Of a stretch of 64,000 bases of DNA, positions 9,131-22,959 are shown in pieces. The first letter of the stretch is position 1, and each line of letters begins with the position of its first letter. Origin of the DNA: Mesaphorura yosii (taxonomy: Eukaryota; Arthropoda; Collembola; Poduromorpha; Tullbergiidae); contig WIXG01000314.1 in NCBI GenBank assembly GCA_009869945.1, forward strand, positions 1 to 64,000, given 5' to 3'. The notes under the pieces are model-generated. The model searched no databases, was not told where the DNA came from, and saw only the letters and a list, made by a program, of their open reading frames with translations. The translations under genes were made by a program, and so were the position numbers.

Positions 9131-12109
9131 ATTGTCAAGACGTCTTCATCTTCTTGATGCTGCACATCATCCTGCCGTCATTACGCTGGCCCATGATTAT
9201 GGTTAGGATTATTTTTCATTATACACCAAAATACCAAATACGCGAGTAATTTATGAGTTTTATTGAGCTGAAGGTGAGGGAGTCCATCAACATCAATTGC
9301 GAATTGAATTTGGAAACACGAGTAAAGTAGCGGTAGCAAAAGAAACGGCATCAAGCGGACTCAATTGTGTTGTACTTCAAGCTGGGTTGACTTGATTTAT
9401 CTCTGTTAAAAGGCCCAAGCGCAGATTTAGAAGGTAAATTCATGCACAGAGCCACACAAAGAGTAAAATGGGTCTCTACGCACTTGAAATTATGAATTCA
9501 TGAAAATTACACGAAAATTGAATACACACAGATCGTGAATTAATTTGAGTTGTGTAATTCGCCTGCCCCGTGCGACATAAATCTTGGGCTTACTTATTAT
9601 CTTCTCTCTGCCGATTATGCAGCAGAAATTCAATTTGTATTCAATTGGAATTGAATTAACTTGTAGAACTGATGAACACGCAATATGTAAAAGAAAAAGA
9701 AATGGAAAGGAGTCTTCGTCGTCTTTGGTCTTTGAGAGCCACGCCACAAGTCACGGAGCAGAGCGGCGAATCTTAACCGTAGTTCCTGAATACAATTTAC
9801 AAATCGACGACGCAAATTTGAGATTTGCTTTGACGATAAGGCAATTAAAGAAGAGGCAGACGACACGAAGAGACGATGGCAAGATCGGCGAGACGATGAT
9901 GACAGAAGCTTAGAACGTTCATTGTCCTCCCTGCTGCTGCTGTCCCTTGCTGGTACTCAAATTTGCATTAATAGCACAATAATGACAATAATAATGCAAT
10001 GACATTTGCGATTTGCGTTTTCCTTTTTCTGTGATTCATTCATGGTAAGTAGGACAGACTACTTGCAATTTCAATTTCAATTGTAGTGTGTCGGGTACTT
10101 TGTATTGGGCTGCAATGAGATAATTCAAGATCTCGAAGATTATACAACATGAGGAACGCTCGCATGCTCTCTGGCTCCTCTTCTTCTCGGTTCGGCATCT
10201 CAAGCTTTAAGTTCGTTGGGTTGGGTTTTCTGTGTCAAATTCATCACGACGAGCGACTGAGACCAAGGCAGTAAATCGCAAGTCTAATGATTGATGACCA
10301 CTGACAAATCATGTACACTTGACATACAATCCACCACCACAAAATGAACGCCCGAGCAGACCAACGGGAAGGTCCCAAAGTTCAAAATACAAATCTGTAT
10401 TTCGTGGGTTCGTAAATTCGTCCCGAGCGTGCCTCGCATTGATAAGGATCTCCATTTTGGGCTAATTGCGTACCTTCGCTTTTAATTAAGTTGCTGCTGA
10501 AACGCAACGCACAGAGCCGACAACAACAGAGATCGTCGCTTGGGTCATTGCATGAAAATTCAATGATGTAGACAAATTGCTCGTCGGTCGTGCTTCTGCT
10601 TCAAATAATGAATCATTAACATTCAAGTCTTCGCCACTTTGGTCCTTATATAGTGTTATGGTAGCTAATTAAGTCGATTTAACAAGACACGAACGGAGGA
10701 CAGGACAAATTGCGATTGTTAAACAAACCGGCAACAAAACCATCCATCGCCATCGTTAATGCCATCGACTTGGCGCTGTTGATTCCTTTGCAGATTGCAC
10801 AATTTAGGCTAAAATCATTTTTAAGGTGCGTGCAGTCCACAAAGGTTAAACGAATAGTCAGGATATATTTCGGTCCAGGAAATCTCGCACTTGATTAACT
10901 TGCTTGCCGTTATGCTGGCAAATTAAAATCGAATCAACTAATTAATACTTCAATACCCGCAGATCAAGCTCACCTCATAAATTTACCCTTACGGTGCGTG
11001 CTACATGAGGAAATCATCTTTAAGCTTGTTAACGATGGTGATGCACCTCAAACAAGATTACATGCGCACAGAAACGCAAGCACAACCGATAACAGGTAAC
11101 AACATTATTCTTTGTTTCGTAAGTGTAATTGCAATTAAATTTTCAGCCAGAAAAACGAGATAACGATGAAGATCACATAAAAACTAGCCCTGCCTGCTGT
11201 ATCAAAATGATCAAAAGTATGCGTATGTGAAATCTGTAATTAGAGTGACTTTGATATTGGATTCTTCACGGCCATGAAACCAGCATCGAATTGAAGAAGG
11301 AATTTGCGGCTGCGAACAGGATTGATTAAATAATATGAAATGAAAGTAGTTCCAGCCCTCATCACCAGTACATTCATTGTTGACCCTGAAGTTACTTTGC
11401 TTCGGTGATGCAACAATTCCAGTACACACTAATCTTCAGCAAAAATATTTCTGTTCACACGAAGAAAGATCACTATCTCTACTTTATTGCTATAAGAAAT
11501 GCGAGCCATGAGGAAAAGATACTGAGAACTGAAAAGGTTCAGTTTTTAGGACAAAGCGGAGCATTAAGTGAACCAATGTCGGCAATCTGAAGATAAAAGT
11601 TCCATTTATGGCAGGAGAATTGTCCAGCAGGACCTTCTATCTGAAATTCATTGTCCGTTTTAATGACTGCAATCTGGTGCTTGTAAAAGTAAGACTTTTT
11701 CATTATTTTGCCTGGAGTCGTACAACTTGCGTAAAGATTTAATTAAGTGTCACCGTTTATATGAAAGATCTGGGCATTGAACGAGATTTAATTTGATTTT
11801 CGCAAATTACTTTCGCTTCAAGGTCACCTGCAATAGAAACAGAGAAGATTCTCTTGTCTCTTCTGCAACGCAAGTAATTAGCATGCAGAGCAAGCATCAC
11901 CGAATCAAGATCAACTTCCTTGTCTTCGCGTCGCGAACGTGATGAGATGGTTTCATGATGCATTAAGGATTATCTAATCGGCACGCCATAACTCATTCGC
12001 CAATCATGTAGGCTGAGTAGAATGACAGTCCGTCGATTATAGTAATTATGGAGTTATTAATGAAAACCAATAAATTAAAGACATAGTTTCCAAGATCAGT
12101 TTTCCTCAA
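9131..12109. other. Gene-poor intergenic stretch
   Basis: About 3 kb of AT-rich DNA between two minus-strand RR genes. Frames of up to 109 codons on both strands lack domains, signal peptides or codon-level logic. A TATATA string occurs near 10648 with no gene behind it. It may hold cuticle-gene enhancers, but nothing specific is visible. Confidence 0.4.
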
Positions 12110-12115
12110 TTTATT
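12110..12115 (-). terminator. Polyadenylation signal for the 12.2-12.6 kb RR gene
   Basis: The minus strand reads AATAAA 58 bp after the stop codon. Confidence 0.55.
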
Positions 12116-12172
12116 GCAGTGCGATTACAAAGCTAAGTGCGGAATGCGACATGGGCTTAAAATTTTAATGTT

Positions 12173-12600
12173 TCACGCGTATGTAACTTTTGGCCGAAAT
12201 CCGTTTTGGCCCGCCGTGTATGTAACGGTCACCATTTTCCCATCCGGGCCGATGTACGAGTACGAGCCCTGGACTTCCATGCCTGCACCATCGCCATCCT
12301 GAAGTTTATTACCGGATGCACTCCTCTGGCTTTTCTCCAGTCGCCCGGACTCTTCCCTCTTGATCCCATTTGAGGTTTCGAATGCAAAATTGTAGCTTCC
12401 ATTTTCATCTGCGGGCTGACCTTCACTTCTCAGGATTTTCGCATCCCCATCTGGCGATCTCTGCGATTGTGGACGAGCGTCAATCACGACGATTGCGACG
12501 AGCGCGAGCAAAAGAATCTGGAACAACGAGACGGGTTATTTAAAAACGTGCTAGTTGCTGAAATTGGCTTAGCAAACAATAGACTTGAACTTACTTTCAT
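12173..12600 (-). CDS. RR cuticular protein, short type, with degenerate RR core
   Basis: Exons 12600-12595 (ATG AAA only) and 12517-12173 encode 116 residues. MKILLLALVAIVVIDARP is the signal peptide and cleavage region. The RR domain begins GSYNFAFETSNGIKREESGRLEK, then carries a basic/polar insert (SQRSASGNKLQDGDGAG), then VQGSYSYIGPDGKMVTVTYTA. The normally invariant ADENGF is replaced by AGQNGFRP. The protein ends PKVTYA with no HLPTPPP tail, like its neighbours at 13.7 and 16.5 kb. Secreted chitin binding is expected from the family, but the altered core and insert could change affinity. No convincing TATA box was found close to the start. Confidence 0.88.
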
Positions 12601-13741
12601 CTTGACCAAGAATTGAAGAAATGATGTCTTAGCACAGAGGTAAAAACAAGACTAAATGGCCACATTTCATATCAACACTTGCTCCAGTAATTTCGCAGTA
12701 AATCAAAATAATTAGTTTGTATTTCACACGATCGCAACTAATTTCACACGACGGGCGGTTTTTATGTAATCTAGCACGTTAAACATAGCGATGGCGTGAC
12801 CCATCGTTGCTTAATTATACATTTCGTGGGAAAAATGACAATCTTAGTCACAAACGGCCCAGCACACGACGCGACGCAGGACCCCAGCCAAACAAAGGCT
12901 GAGACAGCCTGTCCTGTTATAACCAAGCTGACCTTTAATACTTAACACCAGCCTGCTTGTACGCATGCGGTCAGATAATAATAATCTTGGGTCGTGCATC
13001 TTGTAAGATCACTCGATTGCTAATTGCTCATGTTATCTGTGTCACAGCGAAGATTCAACTTTCAAAACATTTATTCTCTCGATTTAAGTGTTATTTTGTA
13101 TAATTTGTGATCTGTCCAAGGCAAACTTGCCTGGAAGACGAGGTCAGGTCGCGGAGACGAACAAGACACACTCGCAGTTTCCCTTCCTCTTTGTCTTCTT
13201 TGACTAGTGATGCTAGAATTTCTAGCCTCACATTTTGAACGGAGGAGACAGAATTCGGATCATCCACTACAACTGGACAACGACTGAACTGAATTGAAAA
13301 ACGCTATTTTATTCAGTTTCTTGAAAGAATTTTGTCATTCTTCTGATCGAAGGAGATTTTCATCTTTGCACCCGTCTTCTATGCGAAATTCGACTCCCGC
13401 CTGTCCATATCTCGTCAATCTCCTTACATATCCATGGTCGCGATGATACGATTTATTCGATTTATTACAAAACGTGCTCATGTTCCAATATTTGGATTCT
13501 TACAAAAATATAAAATTTCGTTCAAACGTGCAAAATGTTCATCCTACTTATTTTATAGGATTTCATATTTGCAAAGTAAAATACGATAACTTTTCTAAAT
13601 CACAGGTTAACTTCATGTCCGGTGTGGTCAGAGTTGTTCATAAAAGTTGAAAAGGGAAGGCCGGTCGTCAGCATTGGTTTAGGTTCCAAGAAAGGAGAGG
13701 AAAAGGAGGAATTGGAGCTATCGATAAGCCAAGTCAGTAGT
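12601..13741. other. Intergenic between two RR genes
   Basis: It contains the upstream region of the 12.2-12.6 kb gene and the 3' flank of the 13.7-14.2 kb gene. Minus-strand TATTAAAG and TTATAAC strings near 12910-12935 are possible but unsupported promoter elements. Confidence 0.35.
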
Positions 13742-14240
13742 TTACGTGTACGTAACGATTGGCTTGTATCCGTTCTCATCTGCTGTGTACGTCACGGTTA
13801 TAGTCCTTCCGTCCGCGAGCGGGTAGGAATATGAACCCATCACGATCGTCATTTCATTGTCTGTACCCGCGTTCTTCACGTAGCCAGTTTGCTCGTTCTT
13901 CGTGCCGTCGTCGAATTCGTAACCCCACTTGATCTGGTCATCTGTGTTCTCGTTGTAGTTTCGCAGCACCATCAGCTCAGGCTGTTCTTGTTGTGGCCGA
14001 GCAGCCACGGCGACAAAAAGGAGGGCGAAGATAACCTGTTATGTAATCCGAAACAAGAACAAGACAGGTGACATTAATTAACAGCAGCAGAACAAGATCA
14101 ATGTCAGAGCCACGCGCTCTTGTCACTCACAAATCACAAAAACAAAAATGGAAAGTTGCTCAATGAAACGATTGACTCAATGAACTCAACAAGACGGAAC
14201 GAAAGTCGATGATAAATGGTTGACTTACGTATTTAATCAT
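13742..14240 (-). CDS. RR cuticular protein, short type
   Basis: Exons 14240-14229 (ATG ATT AAA TAC) and 14035-13742 encode 101 residues. The spliced signal peptide reads MIKYVIFALLFVAVAARP. The RR domain reads IKWGYEFDDGTKNEQTGYVKNAGTD, then GSYSYPLADGRTITVTYTADENGYKP, and the protein stops at IVTYT immediately after it. It has no Pro-rich tail. The role is chitin binding in cuticle, by family. A TATATAAAG box lies 160 bp upstream of the start codon. It is closest in architecture to the 12.2 and 16.5 kb genes, which suggests a local tandem array on the minus strand. Confidence 0.92.
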
Positions 14241-14400
14241 TGTTGGCGAGTTATAATTAAGACTCAAGACACTGACTAGTTTGTAATCGACGATAGGCAG
14301 CCACGCGTTTCCAGCGAAGAGGCACAAAACACTGGGCACGAACAATAAGGCACCACGAGTGACAAATCAGTAATACAATCAGTCATGAATGACCCGACTC

Positions 14401-14409
14401 CTTTATATA
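14401..14409 (-). promoter_or_regulatory. TATA box of the 13.7-14.2 kb RR gene
   Basis: The minus strand reads TATATAAAG. No TCAGT occurs at 34 bp, so the start site is not fixed. Confidence 0.55.
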
Positions 14410-16471
14410 CGTTCGCCTTGCCATTTTTGTAAACCGCGTTGACGACGCTGAAGATACGTTAAGCAGGTAATAAGTGATAGGAGAAGATTACGCATGCATG
14501 GAGCTTAGACAGACCAGCACAAGATCTTTTGTTTACAAATATTAATCTTAAATGTACATCTAATCACAATCGCATGCGTAGGCCAGCCTGCCTTATGCCT
14601 TTTCTTCGTCTTCAACTTCACGCAATACCTGCACTATTATGAAACAGTCAGGCGACAAAGACTTTGAAGATGTTCGCAAACGCAAACGCACGCGGTGCAG
14701 AAACAATACCAATAACAATGGAATTCGCATATTTGATGAGATTCTCGCGCAAGATAACAAGAGACACCCATAAACTTAAAAAGCGAACCAAACCAAGTCA
14801 AGTGCATGTTTGTAGCGTGCTGCCATACATGTCATTCGAGTGTTGATGCACATGCAATGGAGCAATTCCCAATTGGCAATTTTATTGCGAATGCCGCATA
14901 CAATAATCATATTTTATCCTCGTGGTGTTGCTCACAGACCAATTAATCATCATTGATTCAGTGATTTGTCCTCAATTCGAAGTGCAACGACAGCGATGGA
15001 CTGGAATTGAGAAATTGATAATGAAATCGGCAAATCGTCGTGGTCGTTTTTCCTATGGACCAGTTTTTTGGATGCATAAGACGCGAAGATGTGCGATGGA
15101 GGAACGGGAAGTCAAAGGCCACGACGCGACACTGCAGCAAAATAGTGAAGATCATCACTCGCAACAAGTTTGATGAATTCTATCACATTTTCGTAATGGG
15201 TCATCATAAACAAATATAAAGTATTTTTGCATTTATGAGTCAAGATTCCTTATAAAGCGGTAAATTGTCGAATTTTATTCCAATTCACATATTTTTTACT
15301 CAAGCGTATAAAAATTTACATTCATTACTATAGATTTCTTGTTTCATGCGCCTGGTGCCAAAAGTCTGTGGCGCACGTTCATCAATCTCACATCGTGTCG
15401 TGCTCATCATGTTCATTATCATTGTCAACCTCTGACGAAATTCGTCAAGTCAAGCTGGCTCTGGTAACGGAAGAGGAGAACTCACAAGTAAATAATCTGA
15501 TTGCCTTCAAAAAAGTATAATTTTTGGAAAAGAATGTAAAAAATGGCCCAACTCGTTCTTGAAATGATCCAAAGACAAAAGTACAAAAATCATCTTTATT
15601 CTCGCGTCCATCGTCTTGTTTTAATTGGGGAAATGAAATTTTACAACTCGCAAGTCACAAAATCACACAAACGCAAAGAGCTCTTGCGCCGGCTCACCTT
15701 CGATGTGATGTGAATTTGTGCTTTATACGCTTTAAATCATGACAATATTAATTACAGTCACACATTTATGCAAATTCGCTTGGGTACTTGCTTGCGGCCA
15801 TGTGCGTAGTGAATACACTTGACTTGCGCTTGACATGCAGGCATAATGCACCAGTCATAATTTATAATTAATGCCATGCTTCAAGTGTAAAGAGAATCAT
15901 TGTAATTATGAGACAGATAATTGAAATATGGGTGAGAGGAACTTGTAAACGAATTAATTAGTTAACACTCGCCCTGGGCCTGATGACTAAAAATAAAACA
16001 TGGACAACATGGACACGTACAATTATGATTAATAAATTACGATGAGAGTATACTTACAATTAAATACTCATCATCATTGCCGCGCACATTCAATCACAGT
16101 GACTCAAAATCTATGAAACTATGTTGTCGGACTTCCACAGCAATTGTCACGACGAGCTCTAATTTCAACCTGCAATTGTCCATGACCTAGTTTCTACTCC
16201 AAAATCATTGGACTAGCACCCAGCTAATAGATTTAGACAATTTTAGAACTATGGAACAAGTGTGTCAAGTCCTCTGATCGTTGATCTCCTGCATTTGGAA
16301 CTGTTGAGTAAGGCGTCATTTATAAAATTGTGGAATCACCAAATAATTCACATACATGAATTAGGTGTACGAGGAACAGTGTCCATTGGTGAACTGTCAA
16401 AGTCGAATTCGCTCTGGAATCGCAATTTTTATTCAGGTTACAGTTTACAGTGAACATTCGCAGGTAATTAA
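14410..16471. other. Intergenic, about 2 kb
   Basis: AT-rich, with several short frames (for example 14922-15173 +) that show no protein signature. I see no gene or repeat. Confidence 0.4.
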
Positions 16472-16867
16472 TTAATTATACGTGGTTTTTACTCGGTAAC
16501 CTTTCTCATCTGCCGTGTACGTTACCAGCACATTTTTGCCGTCGCTCGTGACGTACGAGAATGAGCCCTGAGCAGCTTGATAGTCTGGCTCTTTTGGGTC
16601 GGGGTTCTTTCTCAGCTCGCCAGTCTGGTCTTGCTTAGAGCCATCGGATGACTCGTACTCCCAGTGGTAGTTGCCAGTGCCCTCGTTGTCGTTTGCACTC
16701 CTCAGAATGGTCGCGTCTGCGGATGGGTGTCGTTGTTCCCTCGCCTGCTGAGGAAGCGCGCTGACTGCGGCAAGGAGCAGGGCGACGACTGCCAACTGGA
16801 AAGAGAATATGATTGTCAGCCATAGATCAGTTAAAAATTACGAGGCTTTTCTTACGTGTTTCGGCAT
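16472..16867 (-). CDS. RR cuticular protein, short type
   Basis: Exons 16867-16856 (ATG CCG AAA CAC) and 16795-16472 encode 111 residues. The signal peptide is MPKHLAVVALLLAAVSALP. The RR domain runs GNYHWEYESSDGSKQDQTGELRKN, a short Asp/Pro/Lys spacer, then GSFSYVTSDGKNVLVTYTADEKGYR. It ends VKTTYN, the same truncated style as its two left neighbours. ADEKGY replaces ADENGF, a mild deviation. It would be secreted and bind chitin, by family. Two TATA boxes lie upstream; the distal one has the standard 34-bp initiator spacing. Confidence 0.92.
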
Positions 16868-16921
16868 TTTGAATTGATACCCGAGATTGACACGGAGATC
16901 GTGAAGTTAATTTTTATACTG

Positions 16922-16956
16922 TGAGCCGAGGACGATCTGCGAGCAGGGCTTTTATA
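16922..16956 (-). promoter_or_regulatory. TATA box and TCA initiator of the 16.5-16.9 kb RR gene
   Basis: The minus strand reads TATAAAAG (16956-16949) and TCACAGT with its first A at 16922, 34 bp from the first T. A second TATAAAAA (16918-16911) lies downstream and could drive a shorter transcript. Confidence 0.6.
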
Positions 16957-17673
16957 CAATCTTCAGATTCTTTTGTTTACATTTGGAAAGCACATCTTCT
17001 TTGGGGTCTTTGAGGCAGTTGTGTCTGCAGTTGTTGTATCAGATTACATGACAGGCAGAAAGATACGACATTGATTAACTCTTGCCTTTCGTAAGACTTG
17101 TCTTTGACGATCAAAGTATTAAGTCATAAGCAGGCGTGTATTTTAATTTTAAGTGCTCTTGCATATGCAATATGCAATGTAGGTTTGTTCTGCATAAGCC
17201 AGCGCGGCGCGTGCGCGCACGATACAGGACTTGATCACCTTCTCGATAGGAATCATCCTCCTTAATGTATGGCTTGACGTATTTGACAGTTTTTAATAAT
17301 AATGTACTCTCGAGTTGGCATTTGGCAAGAAAAGGTTCCGTGGTACGGCTGGAGACCCTGCAATTAAGTCCTCGAAATGAAGAATGCAGTTTTGACAAGT
17401 TGAAACTCCCCATCGCGTTGAGAGTTGCCCAACAATGTCCAAGTGGCAATTTGAATTATGAAATAATTCTCTTGTTTTCGTTTTCAGGCTATCTCTTCAG
17501 ATTTCGTACTATTTTTATTATTACAGTTTGTCCAATTACAAAAGACGAATATGTCATACCATTCTCTATTCTAGCAATTCTATTCATACAAGTTTAATCT
17601 TCCAGCTGTGATGTAATTCAATAATTGTAATGGTATAAAACTACTTCAATACGAATCAGACATGGAATTCATT
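16957..17673. other. Intergenic, RR gene upstream / RUVBL2 3' flank
   Basis: Short frames on both strands (17111-17449 -, 17265-17597 +) have no signature. Nothing else is seen. Confidence 0.4.
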
Positions 17674-19656
<1,983 letters not shown>

Positions 19657-20543
19657 TATGACCGAACTGATCACAGCGTCGCTTCACTCGGCGGCAAATC
19701 AAGAAGTTCCTGGTATCTGCAACTGGAGATTGATGGTAGTTGAAGCAGTTAAGCTGTGATTTAGCTTCAATAATTATTAATCAGTTTTGATTTGATCAGA
19801 GTTTTGGAAATGAACCGAAAGATAGATGCTCAGAACAAAAGCCGAATACTGTACGCGCTATGCTGCCTGCTGTATTTGAAAACGAAGCGAGCGAGGGAGG
19901 CTTGAAGCCAGGCATGCTATTCATTTGAAAGGCAGGAATACAGTCATGTGCTTTACAGGTAGTTTCACTCGGGGCATTGCATTGCAGTGAAGCAGCAGTC
20001 TCCCATCGCCCCAGAGCGCGAGCGAGCGGCTCGAATACTGGCAGTTGAGACGAGCCGACCTCAAATTGGTCAAGAATTCCAACATCGAAATCGAAATGCG
20101 AAAGGGAATATCTCAACTTAACTCCAACATTGAAGCCAGAAATACGCCGCCAAATTGGCCAAATTATTCACCCCATTGATTATGCAGTCTGTTACTAATT
20201 AAAAATTAGTAACAGGTCGCCAATTCCTATAATAATTCCTCCTGTGTGAGCAATGGCGATAACAAACTTAACCTTCGACTTAATTTCGCCCTGCTTTCAT
20301 TCATTGCGTTGCTGCCAATTTGAATTTCAGATTTTGTTTGTCTTGGTTTGGTAATTTGTGGACACAGGACGAAGTTGCATAATTCGAGCAGTGAGCAGTG
20401 AAAGGGTCCGGCGAGGATCGACGGAAGACGCGACTGATGGGCGACGCGGAGCTTACATAGAACCACGCTCAATGGAGCATGTGCTAATTGCAGTTGCGAA
20501 TTCTGGGCTGGTGTCCTAGAATGGAAGTGAGTGGTCAAGAGAG
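19657..20543. other. Divergent region between RUVBL2 and the large RR gene
   Basis: It carries both promoters. The notable element is the 27-bp palindrome at 20189-20215. Minus-strand frames at 19796-20116 and 20227-20604 lack domains and look like chance. Confidence 0.45.
20189..20215. repeat. Perfect 12-bp inverted repeat with 3-bp centre
   Basis: The left arm CTGTTACTAATT (20189-20200) and right arm AATTAGTAACAG (20204-20215) are exact reverse complements around AAA. It lies about 330 bp upstream of the TATA-like site of the large RR gene. It could bind a dimeric factor or extrude a hairpin; no flanking duplication is evident. Confidence 0.8.
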
Positions 20544-20551
20544 CATAAATA
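20544..20551 (+). promoter_or_regulatory. TATA-like box of the large RR gene
   Basis: CATAAATA lies 82 bp upstream of the start codon. No canonical initiator is at the standard spacing. Confidence 0.45.
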
Positions 20552-20625
20552 CAAGGCGAAAGTAAACCAGACGCAAGTATTGCTCTAATTTCCTTGTCGG
20601 ACACGGCTGGGCCCAGATCAGAATC

Positions 20626-22358
20626 ATGTGGAAAACTGTAAGTCGAAATCAGATTTAGGAATTTACTCGGGTTTGTGAATTGCTCCTGTAATGTTTCAGA
20701 TTCTCATCACGATCTTGATCAGTGGCAGCTGCGTCGTCCAAGCGTTTCCTCACCCTCAAAATCCATACGGTGGAGGAACTGCGCCAGCAGTACAGACGAA
20801 TTCGCAACCAATTACCTTCACAACACAAGTTCAGCCTCTAGGAGGAAATGCGAACGGAGCCACCGCGTCCGGAGCTAGTGTATCTGCCATAGCTGGAACG
20901 CCAGACAATGCAGCAGGCGTCCCCGCCTCATTGACCGTGTCTTCCACTGCTGGCGGTGATGGTCGCTCGTTACTCAGTGCAAATGTCTCAACCTCCTCTT
21001 CTAACTCGGGAATGGGCTCGGGCTCGGGCTCACCGCCACCTGCAGCGACAGGTTCCTCTTCGAGCGCAGTGGCTCCTGCAGCATCAGCCCCGATAACAGC
21101 CAATTCAGGCGCAGCAGGAGCTCAACAACAGCAAACAGGCAATTCTTCTTTTTCAATGACGAACAGCACCACGCCGGCATCCGAACCCCCTGTAGCCGGT
21201 GGACCCGAGGCGTTAAAAACAAACGCTGGAGCCACACCAGAACAAGGATCTACCCCCAATAACTCGTCTTCAACAGCGCCTGGATCGCCCGCTTCTGTAA
21301 CAGCGACATTCGGTTCTGTTCCCTCGCCACCTCCACCATTAAATTTAACGAGTTCAAATGTCGGGCCACCGCCAGCCCCTGCAGCACTGCCCCCCTCTTC
21401 TAGCAATAACACTGCAACCATCGTCAAGAAAGAATTCACCGAGGATGGTAGCGGTAATTTCCGATGGGACTTTGAGACTTCCGACGGAACAAAAGTCGAG
21501 CAAACCGGGCACCCGGGAGCGGGCGGCAGCGCGAGGTCAGGACTTAACGGCACTTCAGAAGACGACAGCGATAGTGGTCCAGGAGAAGTGATTTCGGGTT
21601 CATACTCTTACATTGCGCCTGACGGTCAGAAAATCTCGGTTTCTTACGTCGCTGATGAGAATGGATTCCAGCCAAAAGGTGATCACCTGCCTACTAGTCC
21701 TCCGGATCCAAACGCGGCTGCACAGGCTGCTGCAGCTGCGGCGGCGACGAACTCATCTTCGAGTACGACCGGTAGCGGTACGACGACTAATTCAGAATCT
21801 GGCCAGCCCCAGTCAGCACCGCGGCCTGAATCGTTGACATTATCAGCAAGCAACGGCACTGGGACGAACCAATCGGTATCGTTGCCCGTGACTTCTGCAA
21901 ACGCCACCGGCGGCACTCCAGCTCAAGTCGCTCCCACGCCCGTCATCAATCAAACAAGCAGTGCCTCGACCAATTCATCTGGTCAACCTATCGCCGCGGT
22001 CACAGCTCCAAATGTATCGGATTCTTCCAATACAACGACAAATTCTGGAACAGCGACTGCGGGGGCTCCAGCAACCACAACCACGAATTCAGCAGCCACA
22101 GATTCCACGAGTGCGACGAGTTCTATGGGACTCACACCCTCAACAAGCAGGTCATTGCCACCAACGTCTGCTGCTGCAGGCCCAGCTCCAGTTACGAGTG
22201 GCACGGGGAGATCAGACGTTCCCGCGGGAGTTGTGGCACCGGTGGCACCAGTGGCTTTGACGGCAAGCACCAATCAAGCCAGTAGTAATTCCAATCCTGG
22301 CGCAGGAGCAGGCGGACCAGTAGCGGCACCATCAGGAGCGGCGGCATATGGTGGCTAA
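20626..22358 (+). CDS. Large low-complexity cuticle protein with one interrupted RR domain
   Basis: Exons 20626-20637 (ATG TGG AAA ACT) and 20700-22358 encode 556 residues. The signal peptide is MWKTILITILISGSCVVQA. About 225 residues of Ala/Ser/Thr/Pro/Gly/Asn-rich sequence with many NSS/NST sequons precede one RR domain (roughly 246-330). The domain starts GNFRWDFETSDGTKVEQTG, is split by a Gly/Ser/Asp-rich insert of about 25 residues, and resumes ISGSYSYIAPDGQKISVSYVADENGFQPKGDHLPTSPPDP. Another 220 residues of Ala/Ser/Thr-rich sequence follow. This is four to five times the size of its relatives. The flanks resemble a mucin, so the protein may be glycosylated, chitin-anchored extracellular matrix, for example in epicuticle; that is inference. 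It lacks the second intron found in the genes at 27.0, 29.2 and 32.8 kb. Confidence 0.9.
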
Positions 22359-22453
22359 ATGCAACACGTCTCGTACCATGGACTATAGTCTTGTAAATCA
22401 TTGTCTTGTAAATTGTTGTGTTAATTGCAAGTTTAATTTTGCCTAAAACAGTT

Positions 22454-22459
22454 AATAAA
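22454..22459 (+). terminator. Polyadenylation signal of the large RR gene
   Basis: AATAAA lies 96 bp after the stop codon. Confidence 0.6.
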
Positions 22460-22959
22460 AACAGAAAATACTTTCTACAATGCAATACTCGCGAAGAGTT
22501 GGAATTGTATCATCAACTAATCTCTAATCAATTAACAGATATGCTACGCAGGCTGTACTCGCTGCACGTACGACAATCAATGAACGCTTTGCTTTGAGCC
22601 GTGTATGAGTCCGTGGAATGAGTCATCCTCAATTCCGCTCTTAGCTTACGTTTTGACTGGCTGCAGTGTTTAATGGTAAATCTGATGTATGACTGCATTA
22701 AGACGGACTGATGCAAGTGTAAGTTCACATTACAGACTCACTGTTGTTTACATTTTAATTTGTAAATCTACGTCAGGTTTAACGTGTACTGTGTACATCA
22801 CCGCTCAACACATGCCGGCGGGTTGTAGAGACATTTACCATAAAACCTTCGTTGCTCAACACGATTACATTCAGTTTCATTTCGGTCCTGTCTCCTCGGT
22901 TTTGCTTATATCTCCTCATCACATTTCGCTATTTCAGAGTATCTAACTGACATTCCATC
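22460..22959. other. Upstream region of the BTB-PHR gene
   Basis: It should contain the BTB-PHR promoter and 5' UTR. CTATTTCAG at 22929-22937 may be an acceptor for an upstream non-coding exon. No TATA box is clear. Confidence 0.4.

Noticed and set aside
21122-21553. 143-codon minus-strand frame inside the large RR gene
   Set aside because: Antisense shadow of low-complexity GC-rich coding sequence.
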